This document shows, piece after piece, positions 1-9,600 of a stretch of DNA of 64,000 nt (positions within the stretch are counted from its first letter, which is position 1; every line of letters starts with the position of its first letter). Location of the stretch: contig NZ_JACEHH010000010.1 in NCBI RefSeq assembly GCF_014154935.1, positions 1-64,000 on the forward strand. The letters are read 5' to 3'. Position numbers and translations under genes: made by a program. A model generated the notes under the pieces. That model ran no database searches. It saw nothing but the letters and a program-made list of their open reading frames with translations, and was not told the DNA's origin. This DNA is from Stieleria mannarensis. Its GTDB lineage: Bacteria > Planctomycetota > Planctomycetia > Pirellulales > Pirellulaceae.

Positions 1-11
1 GGCCGACCCCT

Positions 12-620
12 TCACGGTAATTCGCTCAGCCGCCGTCTCAGTTTGCGCAGCACGCGCGATTTGGATTGGTACACGCTGGCCACCGACAGTCCGGTGGTTT
101 CGGCGACCAGTGACGCCGGTTGGCTTTCGATCGTCGTCAACCAAAACGCGTTCCAGGTCGTCGGTTCGAATTCGGCCTCCACCGACTTCAAGACCTGACG
201 GACCAGCGGGCTGTGGATCGAATCGCCATCGATCGATTGGTCCAACGAGTCGGCTTGTTGTTGCAATCGCGTCAACGCCTCCGTGCCGCCTTCGGCTGGT
301 TGCCGGTCGGCGAGTCGCCGAAAGTGGTCTCGGACACGGTTGCGGGTGATCGTGGCCAGCCAGCTGCGGAAGCTGCCCGATTCCTTTTGGCGTTCAAATC
401 CCGAAATGCCTCGGGCGACCGAAGCGAAGATTTCTTGGACGACGTCCGCAGCGTCGCTTTCGGCGACACCCGAGGTTCGGCACCAGCGGTACACGATCGG
501 GCCGAACGTTTCCACCAGCCGGCTCCACTGGGCCGGATCGTTCTGCTTGACGCCCTCGAGAAACGGCTGCGACAGCGTCGGGTGCTCGGGGCGGCGTCGG
601 TCGTCGGGGGTGGGATTCAT
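12..620 (-). CDS. ECF-type RNA polymerase sigma factor
   Basis: The 202-residue protein has the two conserved parts of an extracytoplasmic-function sigma factor. Region 2 spans about residues 25-105, with SDAADVVQEIF and a basic FRSWLATITRNRVRDHFRR stretch that would contact the -10 element. A region 4 helix-turn-helix lies near the C-terminus (LVAETTGLSVASVYQSKSR). It would direct core polymerase to a small regulon. It is divergent from the kinase gene starting at 830, whose N-terminus carries a zinc anti-sigma-like motif, so the two probably form a signalling pair. ECF factors next to Ser/Thr kinases are common in planctomycetes (family knowledge). The regulon is unknown. The frame ends 12 bases from the window edge, but the stop codon is inside, so the gene is complete. 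Confidence 0.93.
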   Translation of the reverse strand: MNPTPDDRRRPEHPTLSQPFLEGVKQNDPAQWSRLVETFGPIVYRWCRTSGVAESDAADVVQEIFASVARGISGFERQKESGSFRSWLATITRNRVRDHFRRLADRQPAEGGTEALTRLQQQADSLDQSIDGDSIHSPLVRQVLKSVEAEFEPTTWNAFWLTTIESQPASLVAETTGLSVASVYQSKSRVLRKLRRRLSELP

Positions 621-693
621 AGGGGAAAGTCTAACCGAATCTTTTTCGGGGAAAGTGGTGTCAGACGTCTGCGTTTATCTGTGTGGAGGCCGA

Positions 694-765
694 ATGCCAG
701 CATGTGGCGTGAGCCAGTGGCGGGGTGAACCCCACGGGCCGCTCGCTGACGCTTCCCGCTGGCAT
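694..765. repeat. Short palindromic element, intact copy (ATGCCAGC...GCTGGCAT)
   Basis: A 72-bp stretch bounded by ATGCCAGC and its exact reverse complement GCTGGCAT. The interior shares GTGGCGTGAGCCAGTGGCGG and GGGCCGCTCGCTGACG with a second copy at 13807-14255 that is interrupted by other sequence. It lies between the divergent sigma factor and kinase genes and abuts another dispersed repeat at 765-788. It looks like a non-coding dispersed repeat; no function can be read from it. Confidence 0.75.
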
Positions 766-788
766 GACAGGCTGGAAGCCTATCCCAC
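765..788 (+). repeat. Dispersed repeat, core ACAGGCTGGAAGCCTATCCC
   Basis: Single copy of a 24-bp dispersed repeat that also occurs five times at 17224-17361 and three times at 62438-62528. It sits in the 5' leader of the kinase gene, 42 bases before the chosen start. It is open in the kinase frame (WKPIP), which falsely extends the reading frame upstream. Confidence 0.85.
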
Positions 789-829
789 AACTGATGCTTG
801 AACCTGATTTAAAACCTGAGGAGAATACG

Positions 830-3409
830 ATGATGACAGCGACCGAGTGCCCGACCGTGGAACGATTGAGAGCGTATTCGCTCGGGCAACTGCCCGACGC
901 CGAAAACGACGAACTCTTTCAGCATCTGCGGTCCTGTTCCACCTGTCAGGCCGAATTGGAAACGGTGGACGATGCCGAAGATTCGCTGATCAGCGAACTG
1001 CGTCAGCGCGATCCCCACGCCGGCCTTACGGACGAACCCGATTGCAAACTCGCGATGGCCAAGGCGCTGGGCGCACTGGCGGTCTCCGATGAGCTTTCCG
1101 AAACCGGGATGCATGCCATCCCGCGTACGATCGGTGAATACGAAATCGTCCGCCTGCTGGGCCGCGGCGGCATGGGCAAAGTCTTTCTCGCTCGGCACAC
1201 CAAACTCGGACGCCAGGTCGCCGTCAAACTGTTGTCGAGCCATCGATTGGCCGACCAACGCACACGCGATCGCTTTGATGCCGAGATGCGTGCCGTCGGA
1301 CAATTGAGTCACCCGAACATCGTCACCGCACACGACGCCCGCGAGATTGATGGCACGGCGGTTTTGGTCACCGAATTCATCGACGGATTGGATCTGGGCG
1401 AGTTGGTGGCGCGGATCGGGCCGCTGGGCATCGCCGAGGCCTGTGAGATCGTGCTGAAAGTCGCCGCGGCGCTGCAGTACACCAGCGATCAAGGTTTTGT
1501 GCATCGCGACGTCAAACCGTCCAACATCATGATCAGCCGCAGTGGCGAAGTGAAGTTGTTGGATCTGGGATTGGCCCGCTACCAATCCGGTCGGGCGCAG
1601 GAGTTGACCGCCGCCGGTCAGGCGATCGGGACCGCCGATTATGTTTCGCCGGAACAGGTCACCGACGGCCGCGACGTGGACTGTCGATCGGACATTTATT
1701 CGCTCGGATGCACCCTGTTCAAACTGCTCTCGGGCAACGCGCCCTTCGACGATCAATCGCACCGGACCGTGTTCGCCAAGATGACCGCACACGTGTCCGA
1801 GCCGTCGCCGAGTCTGGGCGAACGGGCCGCCGATTGCCCGCCCGCGTTGGTGCGGTTGGTCGATTCGATGTTGGCCAAGGACCCTGAAAAGCGTCCGCAA
1901 TCGCCGAGCGATGTCGCGGCCGCCTTGGCGACTTGGGTCTCCGGGCATGACTTGGTGTGTTTGGTCAAAGACGCGTCCGCTGCCGAAGCGCAAACGCAAC
2001 CCCTGCCGCCCTCGACGTCGGCGCAAACTCGTCCGTGGTATCGACGTTCGGTCCCGTTGACCATCGCGATCGCATCTGGGCTGTTGGGCATTTTCATCGG
2101 GCTACTGATGGGCCTGTTCATCAAGATCACCTTCCCCGATGGGACGGTGTTTCAAGCGCCGCTGGAAGGGGCCACGATCGAAGTCGTCGAGGGAGACGAC
2201 GCAGACGCCCAGGACGCGAAAGCGACAGACGTCACCCCGCCGGCCGCCAAGGAAACGTTGGCCAAGCGGGCGGCGACGCGGCACAGCGACGTGCTCGAAA
2301 AACTGTCGGGAATCTGGTTGTTGGAAGGCTACAAACAACCCAACGCCGTCATGCCAGACGGCATGCTGTTGGCCATCGACCAGAACGAATTCTATGCCGT
2401 TACCAAACAAAACGCCCAGGCGGATTTCCATGTCTCCGCCGGCACGTTCACGAGATTGCAGAAGGATCACAATGGGCTATGGCTGACAGCGGATGATGAG
2501 GTGACCGGCAACCGCATTCAAGTCGGCTGTCAGTTCCCCGACGAATCCTCCATGGTGTTTCAATTCGATCCCTTCTTGAACACCGCCGAAATGCCGTTCC
2601 AGGGGCAGCTGAAGAATCAAGGAAAAGGTCAGGTCTATCGATTCAAAAAGATGGGAGCATTCTCTGACATCTATAATCGTCGGCCGGGAGGCCCCGGGTC
2701 GGATGAGGACAAGGCCTTCTCGATGATTCGGATGCTGAAACGAACGGGAGTCGACGAATATCTCAGACAACGTGACGCGTATCTGAAACAACACGCTGGC
2801 AAGACGGCTGAACCGGTGGTGCAGCAGGGTTCGGTGAACCACCTCCGCCAGATCGGACTCGCCTTCAACAACTTTCACGACGTCTATCGCAAGTTCCCCG
2901 GCTCGGTCAACGTGCAAGAAGGCGCCGTGCGAGCGGGAAAGAAAAAGGTGTATCCCTTCAGCTGGCGGGTCGCGATCTTGCCGTTTGTCGAAGGAGCCAG
3001 GTTGTACGAGCAATACAGATTCGACGAACCCTGGAACAGCGAACATAACCTCAAGCTACTCGATCAAATGCCGGAGCTCTACCGCAGTCCGAGCGCGCCC
3101 GATAGCCAACCCGGCGGTCACACGAATTACCTAGGCTTTGCGGCCGGCAATAGCGCAATCGGAACCGAAGGCGGCGTCGGCCGCAGTGAATTTCGTGACG
3201 GCACCAGCAACACCTTGCTGTTGATCGAAACGAAGAACAGCGTGCCCTGGACCAAGCCGGAGGACCTAAGCGGGAGTGACGACATCGAGTTTTTCGATCC
3301 AATCACGTACCTGATGGTCGACGGCAGCACGCGGACGACCCCGGTCCTCGATCGGGACCTGCTGAAGAAACTGATCACCCGCGACGGCGGCGAAGTGATT
3401 GATCGGTGA
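830..3409 (+). CDS. Membrane Ser/Thr protein kinase with N-terminal zinc anti-sigma-like motif and C-terminal DUF1559-like domain
   Basis: The chosen start is ATG 830 behind GAGGAGAA; upstream in-frame codons come from a dispersed repeat. The product is 859 residues. Residues 32-39 read H-x3-C-x2-C (H32, C36, C39), as in zinc-binding anti-sigma domains. A Hanks-type kinase domain follows from about residue 100, with GRGGMGKV, VAVKLL, HRDVKPSN (D227), DLGLAR and GTADYVSPEQ. One membrane helix lies at about 407-432. The outer part has a planctomycete-type domain (LSGIWLLEGYK) and, from about residue 670, a segment resembling the body of DUF1559 proteins (HLRQIGLAFNNFHDVYRKFP, FRDGTSNTLLLIE). 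The layout suggests a receptor kinase linked to the divergent ECF sigma factor. The kinase call is firm; the sensing and anti-sigma roles are inferred. Confidence 0.9.
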   Translation: MMTATECPTVERLRAYSLGQLPDAENDELFQHLRSCSTCQAELETVDDAEDSLISELRQRDPHAGLTDEPDCKLAMAKALGALAVSDELSETGMHAIPRTIGEYEIVRLLGRGGMGKVFLARHTKLGRQVAVKLLSSHRLADQRTRDRFDAEMRAVGQLSHPNIVTAHDAREIDGTAVLVTEFIDGLDLGELVARIGPLGIAEACEIVLKVAAALQYTSDQGFVHRDVKPSNIMISRSGEVKLLDLGLARYQSGRAQELTAAGQAIGTADYVSPEQVTDGRDVDCRSDIYSLGCTLFKLLSGNAPFDDQSHRTVFAKMTAHVSEPSPSLGERAADCPPALVRLVDSMLAKDPEKRPQSPSDVAAALATWVSGHDLVCLVKDASAAEAQTQPLPPSTSAQTRPWYRRSVPLTIAIASGLLGIFIGLLMGLFIKITFPDGTVFQAPLEGATIEVVEGDDADAQDAKATDVTPPAAKETLAKRAATRHSDVLEKLSGIWLLEGYKQPNAVMPDGMLLAIDQNEFYAVTKQNAQADFHVSAGTFTRLQKDHNGLWLTADDEVTGNRIQVGCQFPDESSMVFQFDPFLNTAEMPFQGQLKNQGKGQVYRFKKMGAFSDIYNRRPGGPGSDEDKAFSMIRMLKRTGVDEYLRQRDAYLKQHAGKTAEPVVQQGSVNHLRQIGLAFNNFHDVYRKFPGSVNVQEGAVRAGKKKVYPFSWRVAILPFVEGARLYEQYRFDEPWNSEHNLKLLDQMPELYRSPSAPDSQPGGHTNYLGFAAGNSAIGTEGGVGRSEFRDGTSNTLLLIETKNSVPWTKPEDLSGSDDIEFFDPITYLMVDGSTRTTPVLDRDLLKKLITRDGGEVIDR

Positions 3410-3420
3410 GGGATTGCCGG

Positions 3421-3573
3421 GGATGACAGAAAAATGTGGGGCAGAAAAATTGGTGGGTATGAAACGACAAGAAAATGGGTGACAAGAAGATTGTGCCGGT
3501 GACTTCATTTTCTTGTCACCGATTTTCTTGTCTACTTCTCGTCATTTTTCTGCCCGCTATTTTTCTGTCACCC
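3421..3573. repeat. Inverted repeat built from GACAGAAAAATG / GACAAGAAAATG words
   Basis: The left half contains GACAGAAAAATG, GGCAGAAAAATT and GACAAGAAAATG. The right half contains the complements in reverse order (CATTTTCTTGTC, CATTTTTCTGCC, ATTTTTCTGTC). The whole can fold back on itself between the convergent kinase and ParA-like genes, so it could act as a bidirectional terminator-like structure. Similar pairs with other core words occur at 28471-28622 and on both sides of the gene at 39485-40288. Confidence 0.7.
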
Positions 3574-3586
3574 GTCTTTGTTCTAC

Positions 3587-5029
3587 CTAGCCGCAGAAGT
3601 TGTCGACCACGCCGATCCCTTTCACGCCTTGGCGGCGGAGCCCGGCGGCGGCCGAGGCGACGGCGTGTTTGCTGGTCGTGCGGGCGTCGCGGACGATCAG
3701 GCTGGAATCAACGGCGGATGCGATTTTTGGAGTGGCCCAGGCGCCCGCGACCGGGCCGTCAAACAACAGCAGATCGAAACAGCCGTCGAGTTGTTCCAAC
3801 AGCAAGTCGATTTCGGTCGCAGTGATCGGCATGCCGCGATGCTGTGACAGAACCAGCGGCAACAGCGTCACGCCGTCTTCGATCGATGCGATCGCGGCGT
3901 CTTCGATCCGCGTGCCCTGACGGAGTGCGGTTACCCAATCGGTTTCCACTTCCAAACGCAGCAAGTCGGCTTGGCTGGGCGTCTGCAGGTCGATGTCGAC
4001 CAGCGCCACGCGAATCCCCGTGGCGGCCGCGGCGATCGCGGTTCCGATCGCGACGGTCGAACGCCCCTCGCCGGCGGACAGGCTGGTGACCAGGACGCTC
4101 CGCAGTCCTTCGCGAACCGATTGGCCGAGGTGTTCGGCGATCGAGCGAAAGAAGGCTTCGTCGAAGAACAGTTCCGCGACGGTGGAGGGAAGATCGAACG
4201 CGTCGACTTCCCAGGTCGCGCCGGCCCAGCGTGGGGCGGGCGGCTCGGACGCAGAAGTTTGCGGCTCGATCGACGCTTGGGGTGCCGGTGAAGCTTGGGG
4301 TGCCGGTGAAGCTTGGGGTGCCGGTGAAGCTTGGGGTGCCGATGAAGCTTGAGGGACCGGTGAAGCTTGGGGCTGGACCGCCGCAGCGTGCTCGATGGAA
4401 GTGTTGGACTCAACCGGGGCAGGCATCTGAACCGGGGCAGGCAATGGGCTTGGTGCGGCCGGAGGCCTCGTCGTTTGAATCGGACGCGCCGGTACGGTCG
4501 CGACCGGGTTGGGTTCCGCGCTGACGGGTTCTTCTGCCAGCGCGTCGATCGCGACGGACAGTTCGTCAATCTCGTCGGCGATCGCCTCCATTTCGCGAAC
4601 GTCGTTTTGCGGCTGGGGAGGCGCGACGTCGGTTGTCTCGACCGGCGTCGCCACCGGGCGATCGATCCGCAGGACTTGCCCGGTGGGCTGTTCGCTCCAG
4701 ACTTCGTTGAGTTCCACAAAGGTGTCCGAGACCGTCATCGATTGTCCGAGCAACTGCTCGACCACCTTTGCCCGATCGACGGGCGCCGGTGGCAGATGCG
4801 ATGGCGGGGGCGACGGGTGTGCCTGATCCGCGACGGATTCGGTGACCGGAGTCGCTTGTTTCTCGGTCCGTTCCGCGACCTGCTCGGTCATCCGCTCAAG
4901 GCGTTCTTCGGTGACCGGATTTGCCGCCGCGTCGACTGCCGCATCGGGCGTGTTTGCAGCGGTGGGCTGCATGCCAGCGCGATGGCGGTTGCGAGTGTAT
5001 GCGCCGATGAACGTCTGGTTGGTCTTCAT
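3587..5029 (-). CDS. ParA/BY-kinase-like ATPase (CpsD/CapB type) with long proline-rich N-terminal region
   Basis: 480 residues. The C-terminal third (about 285-480) has the fold signature of MinD/ParA-like bacterial tyrosine kinases: SAGEGRST P-loop, a Walker A' motif (VALVDIDLQTPS) and a hydrophobic LLLFDGP Walker B strand. The P-loop lysine expected in GEGKST is arginine (R323), and no C-terminal tyrosine cluster is visible, so classical autokinase activity is doubtful. The N-terminal ~270 residues are low complexity, with tandem PQASPA repeats encoded by 18-bp DNA repeats near 4272-4373. It follows the single-pass membrane protein at 5123-6319 on the same strand (93-bp gap), which could be its membrane partner in polysaccharide export or cell-surface assembly (inference). 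Confidence 0.7.
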   Translation of the reverse strand: MKTNQTFIGAYTRNRHRAGMQPTAANTPDAAVDAAANPVTEERLERMTEQVAERTEKQATPVTESVADQAHPSPPPSHLPPAPVDRAKVVEQLLGQSMTVSDTFVELNEVWSEQPTGQVLRIDRPVATPVETTDVAPPQPQNDVREMEAIADEIDELSVAIDALAEEPVSAEPNPVATVPARPIQTTRPPAAPSPLPAPVQMPAPVESNTSIEHAAAVQPQASPVPQASSAPQASPAPQASPAPQASPAPQASIEPQTSASEPPAPRWAGATWEVDAFDLPSTVAELFFDEAFFRSIAEHLGQSVREGLRSVLVTSLSAGEGRSTVAIGTAIAAAATGIRVALVDIDLQTPSQADLLRLEVETDWVTALRQGTRIEDAAIASIEDGVTLLPLVLSQHRGMPITATEIDLLLEQLDGCFDLLLFDGPVAGAWATPKIASAVDSSLIVRDARTTSKHAVASAAAGLRRQGVKGIGVVDNFCG

Positions 5030-5122
5030 GGTTCTGTTGCTTTTAAATCAAATGACAAACACGGGGCGCTGCGAGAAGGACTTTTGGGCGGTCGAAGCTG
5101 CCCGGGGGAAACGTGGCGTCGT

Positions 5123-6319
5123 TCACTGCGCCGCCGCCGATTCTTCCCAGGCTTTCAAGATCTCCAAGAAGTTGCCGATCGCGTACGGGGTGTCGCTGTA
5201 GCGCAGACCATCCTCCAGCCGCAACCGGTCCTCCATGCCCGCCGGCAGCGGATCGGAAACGGCATCGGATGCTGCGTCGGTTTCAGACGTGCGGTAGGCC
5301 ACGACGGACTGATTCGATTCCAGACTCGGCGGCACTGCGGGAATGTCTTCGGTCGCCGAGGTAACGGGAGTGTCCAGGAGTGCTTGGGCGATTTCCTCTG
5401 GCAGCGCTTCCGCTGGCAGCGCGTCGGAGGGCAACGGTTCGGCTGGCAACAATGCCGAGGGTTCGCCCAGTGCGCCCGACGGCGTCGGAGCTTCGGCGAT
5501 GTAGCTGGGAAGAGTCTCGGCAGGCGGTGTTTGGTTTTCTTGGGTGGCAACCTCGGGTGTCACCACATCGTCGGTCGCGGCGATCTGCTGGCTCAGGCCG
5601 GTCGACGACGGATCGTCGCTGATGTCAAAGTCTTCGGTGATCACGACCACGGTTTCGCCCAGTTCGTCGCCATCAACATCGGCCAGCTGCGATGGATCGT
5701 TCGGTGAATTGGAACTGCGGCCGAAGAGGAAGGCCATGCTGACCAACAGCAACACCAACATCACGATTGCCGAACGTGTGGCCCAGGACGCTTTGGCGCT
5801 GGCCCATTTCATCGGAGCACCATGGAAGGCTGCGACGCGTGATTCCTCCATCGGGGTTCCCGCATCGGCTGGTGGGCCCATGGGGTCGTGTCCCAGGTCG
5901 GAATTGTCACCGGTGCCGCCGGGCAGCGCGGAATCCGAATCGACCGGCGAGAACGGTTCGGGGCGACTGAGGTGGCTGTGGTTACCCGAGGGTGGATCGA
6001 CGTGGCTGGCCGGAGGCCCGCTGTGAGCGTCGTGAATCGAAAACCGGCCGCCCTGACGCTTGCGCTGCAATCCCTCCGGCGTTCGGTCGGGAAGTTCGAA
6101 CAGGGTCGGCAACGCTTCGGCCGGCGAGTCAAGTGGCTCGGCCGGTGGGGCGGGGATTTCACGGAAACCCCCACTGTGGCGGTGTGTCTTGTTGGTTCCG
6201 TTGGGATTGGCGTCGCCAGCGGGGCTGCCCGGGCGATCGTCGCGCGTCGTTTTCTCGGGGCGAAATCGTCCCGGTCGCGAACTTCGAGCGTGATTCGTCG
6301 TGTCTGGTTCCTGGTCCAT
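5123..6319 (-). CDS. Hypothetical single-pass membrane protein, proline/acid-rich
   Basis: About 398 residues from ATG 6319 (MDQEPDTTNHARSS). The first ~190 residues are hydrophilic and proline-rich. One clear membrane helix follows (SAIVMLVLLLVSMAFLFG), then an acidic, proline/alanine-rich region with PAEPLPSDALPAEALPEE repeats. It ends in a short, more ordered segment (YAIGNFLEILKAWEESAAAQ). I do not recognise a family. It is upstream of, and on the same strand as, the ParA-like ATPase, so co-transcription is likely. It is divergent from metH. The start is tentative because no strong ribosome-binding sequence is visible. Confidence 0.65.
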   Translation of the reverse strand: MDQEPDTTNHARSSRPGRFRPEKTTRDDRPGSPAGDANPNGTNKTHRHSGGFREIPAPPAEPLDSPAEALPTLFELPDRTPEGLQRKRQGGRFSIHDAHSGPPASHVDPPSGNHSHLSRPEPFSPVDSDSALPGGTGDNSDLGHDPMGPPADAGTPMEESRVAAFHGAPMKWASAKASWATRSAIVMLVLLLVSMAFLFGRSSNSPNDPSQLADVDGDELGETVVVITEDFDISDDPSSTGLSQQIAATDDVVTPEVATQENQTPPAETLPSYIAEAPTPSGALGEPSALLPAEPLPSDALPAEALPEEIAQALLDTPVTSATEDIPAVPPSLESNQSVVAYRTSETDAASDAVSDPLPAGMEDRLRLEDGLRYSDTPYAIGNFLEILKAWEESAAAQ

Positions 6320-6615
6320 CAGTGATTTTCCGCAGCGAGTTTCCACGCCTGTTTGGGCAAGAACGTCAAAAAACCCCCGGAATTGACCCATCCGTGGATC
6401 CATTTCCCCTTGGGGACCACCGACCGGCCCTGGATGGGTTCATCGGTGTTCAACGGTGTCTGTCTTCAGGCTTTTGCGGAATAGCGAAACTTGGCCGGTT
6501 ACGGCAAGGCTGAATGTGGTGTTGTGGCGCACTTTCGTGGTTCGCCTTGTGATTTTCCACGGGACTAGGACAATACACCCTCGTTGAACCCAACCTAAAA
6601 ACTGCGATTGAGAGA

Positions 6616-9600
6616 ATGCTGCAAGCCAATTCGACCGCCGATCTGCTTTCCGAACTCGTCCGCGAACGCATCCTGCTGCTCGATGGGGCGATGGGGACGA
6701 TGATTCAGCGATTGGGGCTAGATGAAGCCGGGGTGCGTGGAGAGCGTTTCGCCGATCACCACAAGGACCTCAAGAATTTCTCGGACATTTTGTGCCTGAC
6801 GCATCCGGAGAAAATCACCGACATCCACCGGGCCTATTACGAGGCCGGATCGGACATCGTCGAAACCAACTCCTTCGGCGCGTCGCCGGTGGGGATGGTG
6901 GAATTCGATCTGCCCATCGAACTGGTCGACGAAATCAACCGCGCCGCGGTCGCGTGTGCGCGAAAGGCAGCCGATGAGTGGACCGAACGGACGCCCGACA
7001 AGCCGCGCTTCGTCGCCGGATCGATCGGTCCGACGACGATGCAGCTGGCGATCAGCACCAAAGTCGACGATCCGTCGTTTCGCCCGACGACCTTCGAAGC
7101 GATGCGCGCCAGCTATCGCGCCCAAGTCGAATCACTGGTCAACGCGGGGGTCGACATCCTGCTACCGGAAACGGCGATCGACACGCTGAACTTGAAGTCG
7201 TGCCTGTTTGCGATCCAGGACTTCTTCAATGCCGGCGGACGCCGCGTGCCGGTGATGGTCAGCGGCACCTTCGACAAGGGCGGCCGAACGTTCGTCAGCG
7301 GCCAATCGGTCGAGGCCTTTTTCACGGCGCTGGAACATTTCCCGATGCTGTCGGTCGGAATGAACTGCGCCCTTGGTCCCGATGTGATGCGTCCACACAT
7401 CGAAGAACTGTCCAACGTTGCCGGAATCCCGATCAGTTGTCACCCCAACGCCGGTTTGCCCAACGAAATGGGCCAATTCGATCTCGGCCCCAAAGCGATG
7501 GCGGACATCGTCGGCGAATTTGCCGACAACGGTTGGATCAATATCTTGGGCGGATGCTGTGGCACCACGCCCGACCATATCCGTGCGATGTCCGATCGCG
7601 TCGCCGGGCTGAAACCCAAGCAGGAAACCCCCGGCCCGGTCTACACCCGCCTGTCCGGTTTGTTGCCGATGGTGATGCGGCCCGAAGTGCCGTTCACGAT
7701 GATCGGCGAACGAACCAACGTAACCGGTAGCCGCAAGTTCGCCCGACTGATCCGCGACGAAGATTACGACACCGCGGTCGAAATCGCTCGTGAACAGGTC
7801 GAAAACGGCGCGACGATTATTGACATCAATTTCGACGACGCACTGCTGGACGGTGCGGCGGCGATGGTCCGTTTCCTGCGATTGATCTCCGGCGACGACG
7901 TGACCGCGTCGGTGCCGGTGATGATCGACAGCAGCAAATGGGAAGTCATCGAGGCGGGGCTGCAAAACGTCCAAGGCAAAGCGATCGTCAATTCGATCTC
8001 GCTCAAGGACGGCGAAGAAGCCTTCATCGAGCGGGCCAATTTGGTGCGCCAGTACGGTGCCGCGGCCGTCGTGATGGCCTTCGACGAACACGGCCAGGCG
8101 GCGACCGAGGACGAGAAGGTGCGGATTTCCAAACGCGCCTACGACATCCTGGTCAACCAAGTCGGATTCCCGCCCGAAGACATCATCTTTGACCCCAACA
8201 TCCTGACCGTCGCCACGGGCATCTCCGAGCACGACAACTACGCCGTCGACTTCATCAACGCCATCCGCCGGATCAAGAAAGAGTGCCCGGGAGCGAAAAC
8301 CAGCGGCGGGGTGAGCAACATCAGTTTCTCCTTCCGCGGCAACGACCGTGTCCGCGAAGCGATGCACAGCGCGTTCCTGTACCACGCCATCGAAGCCGGT
8401 TTGGACATGGGCATCGTCAACGCCGGTCAGTTGGAAGTTTACGAAGAGATCCCCAAGGACTTGCTGGAACACGTCGAGGACGTGCTGCTGAACCGTCGCA
8501 GCGACGCGACCGACCGTTTGTTGGAACTGGCCGAGACGTTCAAGGGAACCGGCAAGAAAAAGGCCGGCGAAGATTTGGCATGGCGTGACGCGCCCGTGGC
8601 CGAGCGGATGAAACATGCCTTGATCAAGGGCATCGACAAGTTCATCGAAGAGGACGCCGAAGAGGCCAGGCAGAGCTTTGATCGATGTCTGCAAGTGATC
8701 GAAGGCCCCTTGATGGACGGCATGCAGGTCGTCGGCGACCTGTTCGGCGAAGGCAAGATGTTCCTGCCTCAAGTCGTCAAATCGGCGCGTGTGATGAAGA
8801 AGGCGGTCGCCTACCTGGAACCGTTCATGGAGGAAGAGAAACGCGCCGCGGGATTGGAAAATGCTTCGGCACGCGGAAAGTTCCTGATCGCCACGGTCAA
8901 GGGCGACGTGCACGACATCGGCAAGAACATTGTCGGGGTCGTGTTGCAGTGCAATAACTTTGAAGTCGTCGACCTGGGCGTGATGGTCAACGCCGACGAA
9001 ATCTTGGACGAAGCGGCCAAGCACGACGCCGACATCATCGGGCTGTCCGGATTGATCACGCCCAGCTTGGACGAAATGATCAACGTCGCCCGCGAGATGA
9101 AGCGTCGCGGTCTGACAGTGCCGTTGTTGATCGGCGGGGCGACCACCAGCGCCAAGCACACCGCCGTGAAGATCGCACCGGCCTATGATCGGCCCGTCGT
9201 GCACGTCGTCGATGCCAGCCGCAGCGTCGGTGTGGTCGAACGGTTGCTCAGCGACGAGCTGCGTGATGACTTCATCGAAAAGAACGCCCAGGATCAGGTC
9301 AAACTGGTCGCCAGTTTCAAGGAGCGAAAACAAAAGCTGGTGCCGTATGCCGAGGCACTCGAAAAACGCTTCGCAACCGATTGGGAAAACGTCCGCATCG
9401 ACCAACCCTCGTTCACCGGCACTCGTGTCTTAGAGGATGTCCCGCTGGCCGAGGTGCGAGAATACATCGACTGGTCGCCGTTCTTCACGACTTGGGAATT
9501 GAAGGGCAAGTATCCCAAGATCTTTGACGACGACGTGGTCGGCGAAGAGGCCAAGAAGATCTTTGACGATGCCAACAAGTTGCTCGACCAAATCATCGCC

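Noticed and set aside
725-829. Longer N-terminus of the kinase (from 725)
   Set aside because: The extra 35 codons are the palindromic element and dispersed repeat; ATG 830 has a clear ribosome-binding sequence.
6404-6615. Possible cobalamin or SAM riboswitch before metH
   Set aside because: No B12-box or SAM-riboswitch core was recognised in the leader; without a covariance search it is not called.
7162-9405. 747-codon open frame on the strand opposite metH
   Set aside because: A mirror of the GC-rich codon pattern of metH; no ribosome-binding sequence, no recognisable motif.
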